From the NCBI GenBank assembly GCA_947442505.1, contig CANEVR010000022.1, positions 1 to 37,326 of the forward strand: a DNA stretch of 37,326 nt, given 5' to 3'. Within the stretch, counting starts at the first letter, position 1. Each line of letters starts with the position of its first letter. The stretch comes from Flavobacteriales bacterium (GTDB lineage Bacteria > Bacteroidota > Bacteroidia > Flavobacteriales_D > Sanyastnellaceae). Under the pieces are notes generated by a model that saw nothing but the letters and a program-made list of their open reading frames with translations, was not told the DNA's origin and did no database searches. Below, in pieces: positions 1-6,288 of this stretch. The position numbers and the translations under genes are program-made.

Positions 1-2028
1 TGCACCATCAATGACGTGTTTCAAACCGACTGCACCTGCGCTGGTACTTTTTCGGATGCGGACAATGACGGCACTTGCGATGCGAACGACTTGTGCGCAG
101 GCCCTGAGGCAGGAACAGCTTGCGATGATGGTGATGTTTGTACATTGAACGATGTCATTCAACCCGACTGCACCTGCGCGGGCATCTTCGCGGATGCGGA
201 CAATGATGGCACCTGTGATGCGAACGACCTCTGTGTGGGACCTGAGGCTGGAACAGCTTGTGACGATGGGGATGCTTGTACAGTGAACGATGTCATACAA
301 GACAACTGCACCTGCGCTGGTATTTTTTCGGATGCGGACAATGACGGCACTTGCGATGCGAACGATGTGTGCCAAGGTGAAGAGCCTGGCGCCACCTGTG
401 ACGATGGAGATGCTTGCACGGAAAATGATGTCATTCATGACAATTGCACTTGCAGTGGATTATTGATTGATGCCAACAACGATGGCATTTGTGATTTGAA
501 CAACATATTAGGTTGTACTGATGAGAACGCTTGCAATTACAATCCAGAAGCCAACACCAACGACGGTAGTTGTATTTTACCACAACCCGAAATCTGCGAT
601 GGTTTGGACAACAACTGCGATGGTGTCGTTGATGAAGGTTTGGTTCCGTCAGGATTGAACATCACCAATGTTGCCACCATGCAGTATCCCGTTTGTGTAG
701 GAACAGCAATTGCCTCAGCCAACTTGAACAACGGCGCCAACTCAACAGTGATTGATGGAGATGGAAACGACTTATGGTTTGGTATTACCGCGCAATACAA
801 TACATTGAGAGCGGGACTATCCGCAGCAACTGGCAATAATATCTTGTATTTGTTTGAGTTGAATCCAGCCGGTTGCTTGGAACTTTTAGAGACCGAACAT
901 GAGAACACAACAGGCAACCAGACCTTACTCACGGATCAATTGACCGTTGGCCAAACCTACTACGTCGCGGTGCACAACATCAGCGGCCCAATAAATGCCA
1001 GCGCAAAGATTTGCTTCAATCACTTGAACGCCTCTTCATGCGACCATTACTACAGCAACAATACAGGAATTTATACCAGCGTTTGCAACAGTTTCAAAGC
1101 GCAGTATAGAGCCAATGCGGTGGCTTACACTTTTGATGTTTTGTCTGCTACACAGAACAACGTAGACCAAGCCATTGCTCCATGGACTTACACAACTCCC
1201 AACTCTGTTTCGGTAGTCTCTCGTTTGGGAATGATTTTACCTGCGAACCAAGGAACATCGCCGTTGATTTACACTTTAAAAGTTCCGGTCTTGTATTCGC
1301 TCTTTGATGCAGCAGGAAATTTTGAGAATCTCTATGCGCAATCCACATCAACATGCACCGTCACCCTCAATGCAGAATCGACTGTTGCATTGAGAAGCTC
1401 TGACCGTTGCCCAATGAATAAAGCTATTACAAGCAACATCGCTCCTGACAGAACCGTTTGCGGCGCAATGCGCTATGATTGGGAATTCACCGAAGTATTG
1501 CCCAATCCAGGCACAGCGCAAGTCGTTCAAGGAGGTGCTTATGCGTCGGTCTTCTTCTTGAGCAATGTTCCCGGTGTTGCTACGGGCAAGACCTACAATG
1601 TGCGCGTCCGTCCTGTTCACACGAGCGGTATTACAGGCAATTGGGGAGCAGTGAATTGTTTGAGAATAGGAAATGCGGGAATGGTCCTTGACAACCACCC
1701 CGGTTCTGCTGGCGCAGAACCACCCCTCCTATCGCTTCGCGCAGGAGGGGAGATGAATGCGAGTTATGCGATTTATCCCAATCCTACCGCAACAGGAAGT
1801 TTTGTATTGCAATACAACGGCACCCGTAGGGGCGAATCGATATTCGCCCAGGAAACCACAATGGAATCGACCCAGGAATTGGTGATGATGGACATTACGG
1901 GTAAGGTGGTTTATCAACAGCAGGTTGTCTTGAATGGCAACCCTATGGAAATCAACTTTGGTAATTTGGCAAGTGGAGTTTATGTGGTGATGGTGGGAGA
2001 GGAGCGGATGAGGTTGATCATCGAGTAG
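1..2028 (+). CDS. T9SS type A sorting domain protein with thrombospondin-3-like repeats (5' truncated by window edge)
   Basis: The frame is open from base 1, so the start lies upstream; about 675 residues are visible. Order of parts: at least three 46-residue Cys/Asp-rich repeats (window residues 10-147) with DADNDGTCDAND cores that resemble calcium-binding thrombospondin type 3 repeats; a GCTDENACNY-type module (about 171); a CDGLDNNCDG motif (about 199) like the putative metal-binding motif of MopE-like proteins; a long beta-rich region with no recognised domain; and a C-terminal sorting domain from YPNPT (about 591) through DITGK and GVYVVMV to the end. The protein should cross the outer membrane by type IX secretion and stay on the surface or be released. 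The ligand is unknown. Palindromic repeats sit inside the linker before the sorting domain and inside the domain itself, and the stop codon lies within another copy; these are listed separately. Confidence 0.85.
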   Translation, partial: CTINDVFQTDCTCAGTFSDADNDGTCDANDLCAGPEAGTACDDGDVCTLNDVIQPDCTCAGIFADADNDGTCDANDLCVGPEAGTACDDGDACTVNDVIQDNCTCAGIFSDADNDGTCDANDVCQGEEPGATCDDGDACTENDVIHDNCTCSGLLIDANNDGICDLNNILGCTDENACNYNPEANTNDGSCILPQPEICDGLDNNCDGVVDEGLVPSGLNITNVATMQYPVCVGTAIASANLNNGANSTVIDGDGNDLWFGITAQYNTLRAGLSAATGNNILYLFELNPAGCLELLETEHENTTGNQTLLTDQLTVGQTYYVAVHNISGPINASAKICFNHLNASSCDHYYSNNTGIYTSVCNSFKAQYRANAVAYTFDVLSATQNNVDQAIAPWTYTTPNSVSVVSRLGMILPANQGTSPLIYTLKVPVLYSLFDAAGNFENLYAQSTSTCTVTLNAESTVALRSSDRCPMNKAITSNIAPDRTVCGAMRYDWEFTEVLPNPGTAQVVQGGAYASVFFLSNVPGVATGKTYNVRVRPVHTSGITGNWGAVNCLRIGNAGMVLDNHPGSAGAEPPLLSLRAGGEMNASYAIYPNPTATGSFVLQYNGTRRGESIFAQETTMESTQELVMMDITGKVVYQQQVVLNGNPMEINFGNLASGVYVVMVGEERMRLIIE
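28..441 (+). repeat. Tandem 138-bp coding repeat (three full units plus a partial fourth)
   Basis: Units start at 28, 166 and 304, exactly 138 bp (46 codons) apart; a fourth begins at 442 and diverges after about 50 bp. Each encodes CTCAG, DADNDGTCDAND, GPEAGTACDDGD and NDVI blocks. The protein repeats are nearly identical while the DNA differs mostly at third positions, so the array is not a very recent duplication. The bases before 28 encode the end of a further unit (CTINDVFQT), so the array continues past the left edge. Confidence 0.9.
1702..1750. repeat. Two back-to-back perfect hairpins inside coding sequence
   Basis: Bases 1702-1709 (GGTTCTGC) pair with 1714-1721 (GCAGAACC) across a 4-nt loop. 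Bases 1723-1730 (CCCCTCCT) pair with 1743-1750 (AGGAGGGG) across a 12-nt loop. Both stems are perfect 8-mers. They encode the linker (SAGAEPPLLSLRAGGE) just before the T9SS sorting domain. The form is that of an inserted REP-like palindrome that stayed in frame. Confidence 0.7.
1826..1850. repeat. REP-like palindrome GTAGGGGCGAAT inside the T9SS sorting domain
   Basis: GGGCGAAT (1830-1837) pairs with ATTCGCCC (1842-1849) around a CGAT loop and is preceded by GTAG. The 13-mer at 1823-1835 is identical to 26271-26283 in the repeat array of this window. It is translated in frame as part of an extra loop of about 15 residues (TRRGESIFAQ...) between two strands of the sorting domain. Confidence 0.75.
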
Positions 2029-2051
2029 GGGCGTATTGCAATACGCCCATA
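2025..2051. repeat. REP-like palindrome that supplies the stop codon
   Basis: Bases 2029-2048 form a perfect 20-nt palindrome (GGGCGTATTG and its complement) preceded by GTAG, the same GTAGGGGCG head as the copy at 1826. The TAG of this head (2026-2028) is the stop codon of the preceding gene. There is no T-run, so this is not a typical intrinsic terminator, although a stem here could slow polymerase or protect the 3' end. Confidence 0.75.
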
Positions 2052-2153
2052 CATTGAGATTCCGATGTTAGAAGGGATATGAGGAGATGAAGGAATAGGT
2101 CCATACAATTGAAAATGTTTAGAATAGCATTCATTGCGATGAACTATATATTT

Positions 2154-2318
2154 AACGCAGAGCACGTCAAGGACACGCAAAGTTCGCAGATCGAAATGAT
2201 TTTGTCGGCAATAGCCCCGACAGCACTAGCTAATTTGCAGGATGCAAACTAACGGACGAGCGTATGAATTTTTAGTTAGTCTCTGTGCACTCTGCGCGTC
2301 CTTGGCGTCCTCTGCGTT
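2154..2318. repeat. 165-bp imperfect inverted repeat (37-nt arms) in the intergenic gap
   Basis: The left arm (2154-2190) and the reverse complement of the right arm (2282-2318) align without gaps at 31 of 37 positions; both begin AACGCAGAG. Each arm is itself a degenerate run of roughly 9-10-nt units with a CGCARAG-like core. The 91-bp centre holds no ORF of note and one small hairpin (TGTCGG 2212-2217 with CCGACA). The gap 2029-2461 otherwise contains only the palindrome at its left end, a C8 run at 2414-2421 and the upstream region of the next gene. Confidence 0.7.
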
Positions 2319-2444
2319 TATAAAACAGAGACCAACGCTCGCAGAGTGATTAGGATAGTTGACGGCATCAACCCTCCTTCACAACCTGCTATTAATGGAC
2401 TAAATTTTCAACACCCCCCCCTTCTCAAATCCATTACAATCTCC

Positions 2445-2457
2445 TACCTTTACTTTG
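2445..2457 (+). promoter_or_regulatory. Candidate Bacteroidota -7 promoter element for the SRAP-dnaE2 operon
   Basis: TACCTTTA (2445-2452) is one base off TAnnTTTG, and TACTTTG follows at 2451-2457. Either would start transcription almost at the ATG at 2462, giving a leaderless mRNA. No convincing TTTG -33 box or LexA-type palindrome was seen. Confidence 0.4.
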
Positions 2458-2461
2458 CATT

Positions 2462-3277
2462 ATGTGTGGACGTTATATTGTAGTAACCAAGGTCAAGGAG
2501 ATTGAAAAGAAGTTTGGCGTAACCATGCCCAAGGGTTTTGACTTTTCGCCGACCACCAATTTGGCTCCAGGCAGCCCCGGTCTGGTCATTACCAATGATC
2601 ACCCCCAATCCCTCCAATTGTTTCGTTTTGGCTTTACCCCTTCATGGTCCAAAGATGGTAAGCTTTTTATCAATGCCCGTTCCGAGGGTGATCACAACCA
2701 GGAGAATCGGCGCGAGTACACGGGAGCCAAGGGTATTATAGATAAACCCATGTTTCGCCGCGCCATCCGCAGTCAACGCTGCTTGGTGGTTGCGGATGGA
2801 TTCATCGAAGGTCCAAAAGGTGTTGGATTGCAAGAACCTTATTGCGTTTATCCCAGGGCAGGCAATGGTCCCATGGCCCTGGCTGGTATTTGGGATACTT
2901 GGCAAAAGGGCGCAGAAACCATTTCGTCTTTCGCCATTCTCACCACCGCACCCAATGCGGTGCTTCAAAAAATTGGTCACCACCGTTGTCCTTTAATACT
3001 ACCTCCTGAGTACCATTCGACCTGGCTCAATGCAGATGCTCCGCTATCGGACATCACCTCCATGATGCAGCCTTGTCCAGATGGTTGGCTCAATGCCTAT
3101 CCCATTTCATCGGCTATTAAAAATCCAATGGCCAATGGAAAGGAGTTGCTGAAACCCACAGGCGAAAGGGTATTGCAGGAATTTGATTACGAGGTGTATC
3201 AGGACATTGAGATGTTTGGGATGGGAGAAACCCGAGCCCGCAAGCGACGGGATGATCAAATGTCATTGTTTGATTGA
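2462..3277 (+). CDS. SOS response-associated peptidase (SRAP / HMCES-YedK family) with a C-terminal clamp-binding motif
   Basis: A 271-residue SRAP protein. The family covalently traps abasic sites in single-stranded DNA through Cys2, here in MCGRY after removal of Met1. Other family positions are present: TNLAPG (N34), NARSE (71-75), ADGFIE (E116) and the HxRxP block HHRCPLIL (H173), in which the usual Met is Cys. The last six residues, QMSLFD (266-271), match the bacterial sliding-clamp pentapeptide QL[SD]LF, so the protein may be recruited to the replisome. It is followed after 2 bp by a DnaE2-type polymerase, which argues for joint use at damaged forks. ATG at 2462 is the only start that places Cys at position 2. 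Confidence 0.92.
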   Translation: MCGRYIVVTKVKEIEKKFGVTMPKGFDFSPTTNLAPGSPGLVITNDHPQSLQLFRFGFTPSWSKDGKLFINARSEGDHNQENRREYTGAKGIIDKPMFRRAIRSQRCLVVADGFIEGPKGVGLQEPYCVYPRAGNGPMALAGIWDTWQKGAETISSFAILTTAPNAVLQKIGHHRCPLILPPEYHSTWLNADAPLSDITSMMQPCPDGWLNAYPISSAIKNPMANGKELLKPTGERVLQEFDYEVYQDIEMFGMGETRARKRRDDQMSLFD

Positions 3278-3279
3278 TC

Positions 3280-6200
3280 ATGGTCCACGTCCATTCCTAT
3301 TTCTCTTTGCGTTACGGAACAACGGCTCCTCTGGAAGCGGCGGAGGCCTTGCGCGACGAGGGATGGGAGACCTTCCTTTTTGCAGATGTGAACAACACTT
3401 CGGCAACTTGGGATATCAAGCGTTGGTGCAAGAAAGAGAAGTTTTTGGGATTGACCGGCGTTGATTTTAAAAACAACGTCACCACTGTTTATGTAGCAGT
3501 CCCCACCAGTGAAGAAGGATTTAGAGAGGTGAACGAGTGGTTGTCTTTTCATCTGCATGATAAGAAAGATTTTCCCGAACGCGCGCCAGAATGGCAACAC
3601 GTAAAAGTTATTTATCCGCTGGATCAAGTGCGCGATTGGCCCATGGACATCATGCGTGAAAATGAATGGGTGAGCGTTGCCCCGCATGAAATCAACCGGT
3701 GGAGAATTTCGCGATGGAAAGACTTTGAGCGCTGTTTGGCATTGCCCGTTTTTAGTTTTCGAAACAAACGTGCATTCAATGCCCACCGATTGCTGCGTGC
3801 GGTGGAGAACAATGTATTGTTGAGCAAGCTCAGCACCTTGGATCACGCGACAGAGCGTGAAATTTGGAAAACCAAATCGGATATAGAGGAAGGTTATGCG
3901 GAGTATCCGTTGTTACAAAGAACAACAAATGTATTTAAGGAATGGGCAACAGCTTGGGTGATGGAAGAGTCGGTGACCATGAAGAATCAGTTGATCTATG
4001 GTCTCAATGCGGCGCAGGATGAGGATTTATTGGAGCAATTGTCTTGGGAGGGGTTACCTTATCGTTATCCTGAAGTCAATCGCGGGGATGAGGAGAGTCC
4101 AATTGTTGTTCGGATTCGAAAGGAGTTGGACATGATCAAGGAGAAATCCTTTGTGGCGTATTTTCTCATCAACTGGGACATCACGAGCTATGCGCGCAGC
4201 AATGGGTATTTTTATGTGGGTCGGGGCAGTGGAGCCAATAGCATCGTTGCGTATTTGTTGCGCATCACGGATGTTGATCCCATAGAGTTGGATTTGTATT
4301 TTGAAAGATTCATTAATCTCTATCGCCAGAATCCTCCTGATTTTGACATTGATTTTTCTTGGACGGACAGAGAGGACATGACGAAGTACATATTCTCTCG
4401 CTTTCCCAATGTGTCGTTGTTGGGTGCTTACAATACTTTTCAGTACCGCGCAGCAGTGAGGGAATTGGGAAAGGTTTTCGGATTGCCCAAAGAGGAGATC
4501 GATATTTTGGGAGATGGGAAATTTCAATTGGATCAATTGGATGAAATGCAGCGGCTCACCTTGCGCTATGCACAGGTGATTCAAGATTTCCCCAACGCAT
4601 TGGCTATTCATGCTGCAGGGATTTTGATTACCCAAAAACCCGTGTGGTGTTATACAGCAACATTTTTACCACCCAAAGGATTTGCCACTACCCATTTTGA
4701 TATGCTGGTGGCTGAGGATATTGGGATTTACAAGTTCGATATTCTCTCGCAACGCGGATTGGGAAAAATCAAAGAGTGCATGGAAATCATTGCCTACAAT
4801 CAACCGGAAAGGGCAGACTTTGACATTCATGATTTGGCGCGATTTAAAAAGGACGAGGCCGTAAAAAGTCTGATCCGTTCTGCCGATGCCATCGGATGTT
4901 TTTATGTGGAGTCGCCTGCGATGCGGATGTTATTGGGTAAGTTGCAAGTGGATGATTATTTGGGATTGGTGGCCGCAAGTTCTGTGATACGCCCCGGCGT
5001 CTCCAAAAGTGGCATGATGCGCGAGTTTATCATGCGGCAGCGCATTCCAGAGCGCAGGAAGCAAGCCAATCCGGTGTTGCTTGAATTGATGCCAGAGACT
5101 TACGGGGTGATGGTGTACCAAGAAGATGTGATCAAAGTAGCGCACTACTATGGCGGCTTGACCTTGGGAGAGGCCGATAGTTTGCGACGCGGCATGAGCG
5201 GAAAGTTTAGAGGAAGAGAAGAGTTTGATCGAGCGCGTGATGCCTTTATTGAAAAGGCTATGGCAAAGGGAAGACCATTGGAAGAAGTGGTGGAAATCTG
5301 GCGACAGATTGAAAGTTTTGCAGGATACGCTTTTGCCAAAGGGCATTCGGCTTCTTATGCGGTGGAGAGTTTTCAAAGTTTGTTTCTCAAAGCCTATTTC
5401 CCATTGGAATACATGGTGGCTACATTGAACAACGGCGGTGGTTTTTATTCGGTAGAGTTTTATGTGCATGAGGCGAGAAGGAAAGGAGCAATCATTCATC
5501 CGCCTAGCATTCAAAAGAGCAGCGCGGTGACCATCATCCAAGGTCGAGATGTATTCTTAGGATTGGGGATGATCAAGGACTTGGAGCATCCTTTGATTGA
5601 ACGTTTGCTATTGGCGAGAAAGAACAATGGTCCGTTCAAAGACTTTGAGGATTTTCTAGACCGCGTTCGCATTGGCGTTGAGCAATGTACATTGCTCATT
5701 CGCGTAGGTGCTTTTCGATTTTTAGGACAGAGCAAAAAGCAATTGTTGTGGAAGGCGCAGTTGTATTTTACGCAGCGATGGGATGTCCAAGAGCAATCGC
5801 TGTTTGGGGTGGAAAGAAAGCAATTTGATATTCCGAATTTGGTCGATCTCCCATTGGAGGATGCCTTTGATCAATTGGAATTGTTGGGTTTTCCGTTGTG
5901 CAGTCCATTTGATTTGTTGCCAACGGAGTGGAAAGGTGTTGGTGTTCCCGCCCGACGGTTACCCGAATTCTTGGGAAAGCAGGTAGTGGTGTTGGGATAT
6001 TTCATTACATGCAAGCCCACCAGAACCAGCAAAGGTGACCGCATGTACTTTGGTAATTTTATCGATGCGGAAGGAGAGTTCATCGATACCGCGCATTTTC
6101 CTGTTGTAGGAAAAGATAACATGTCTTGGCGTGGTTCGGGCATTTACCACATTCAAGGTCGCGTCATTGAGGAGATGGGTGTGTACAATATCGAAGTGGA

Positions 6201-6288
6201 TACTATGACCAAGCTAGCGTTTGAAGAAGATCCGCGTTATGCTGATCTTCGACAAGGGGAAAAGTCGAGAAAAGGAAAAAAGCACTAA
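3280..6288 (+). CDS. dnaE2: DnaE2-type DNA polymerase III alpha subunit (translesion/error-prone)
   Basis: A 1002-residue C-family polymerase, shorter than replicative DnaE (about 1160). Order: degenerate PHP domain (MVHVHSYFSLRYG, then FADVNNTSA), palm with GRGSGANS (about 314) and PDFDIDF (about 353-359) carrying the two catalytic Asp, third Asp in YKFDILSQRGL (D487), fingers and HhH region, and an OB fold near the C-terminus (VVVLGYF to IEVDTM). The PHP motif that normally reads TDH lacks its His, so proofreading metals are probably not bound; this is typical of DnaE2. EQSLFGV (838-844) sits where E. coli alpha has QADMFGV, the clamp motif, with Q changed to E. ATG 3280 is preferred over TTG 3274 because homologues begin near the HxH. 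No ImuA or ImuB partner is in the window. Confidence 0.9.
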   Translation: MVHVHSYFSLRYGTTAPLEAAEALRDEGWETFLFADVNNTSATWDIKRWCKKEKFLGLTGVDFKNNVTTVYVAVPTSEEGFREVNEWLSFHLHDKKDFPERAPEWQHVKVIYPLDQVRDWPMDIMRENEWVSVAPHEINRWRISRWKDFERCLALPVFSFRNKRAFNAHRLLRAVENNVLLSKLSTLDHATEREIWKTKSDIEEGYAEYPLLQRTTNVFKEWATAWVMEESVTMKNQLIYGLNAAQDEDLLEQLSWEGLPYRYPEVNRGDEESPIVVRIRKELDMIKEKSFVAYFLINWDITSYARSNGYFYVGRGSGANSIVAYLLRITDVDPIELDLYFERFINLYRQNPPDFDIDFSWTDREDMTKYIFSRFPNVSLLGAYNTFQYRAAVRELGKVFGLPKEEIDILGDGKFQLDQLDEMQRLTLRYAQVIQDFPNALAIHAAGILITQKPVWCYTATFLPPKGFATTHFDMLVAEDIGIYKFDILSQRGLGKIKECMEIIAYNQPERADFDIHDLARFKKDEAVKSLIRSADAIGCFYVESPAMRMLLGKLQVDDYLGLVAASSVIRPGVSKSGMMREFIMRQRIPERRKQANPVLLELMPETYGVMVYQEDVIKVAHYYGGLTLGEADSLRRGMSGKFRGREEFDRARDAFIEKAMAKGRPLEEVVEIWRQIESFAGYAFAKGHSASYAVESFQSLFLKAYFPLEYMVATLNNGGGFYSVEFYVHEARRKGAIIHPPSIQKSSAVTIIQGRDVFLGLGMIKDLEHPLIERLLLARKNNGPFKDFEDFLDRVRIGVEQCTLLIRVGAFRFLGQSKKQLLWKAQLYFTQRWDVQEQSLFGVERKQFDIPNLVDLPLEDAFDQLELLGFPLCSPFDLLPTEWKGVGVPARRLPEFLGKQVVVLGYFITCKPTRTSKGDRMYFGNFIDAEGEFIDTAHFPVVGKDNMSWRGSGIYHIQGRVIEEMGVYNIEVDTMTKLAFEEDPRYADLRQGEKSRKGKKH

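Noticed and set aside
2154-2190. Resemblance of AACGCAGAG to a cDNA-synthesis primer tail (adapter contamination)
   Set aside because: The match is about 9 bases only, and a diverged partner arm sits 91 bp away; this is a genomic repeat pattern, not an adapter.
2340-2461. LexA/SOS box upstream of the SRAP-dnaE2 operon
   Set aside because: No convincing palindrome was found; damage induction is only inferred from gene content.
3256-3846. 196-codon antisense frame over the start of dnaE2
   Set aside because: It lies opposite a well-supported coding region and has no recognisable domain.
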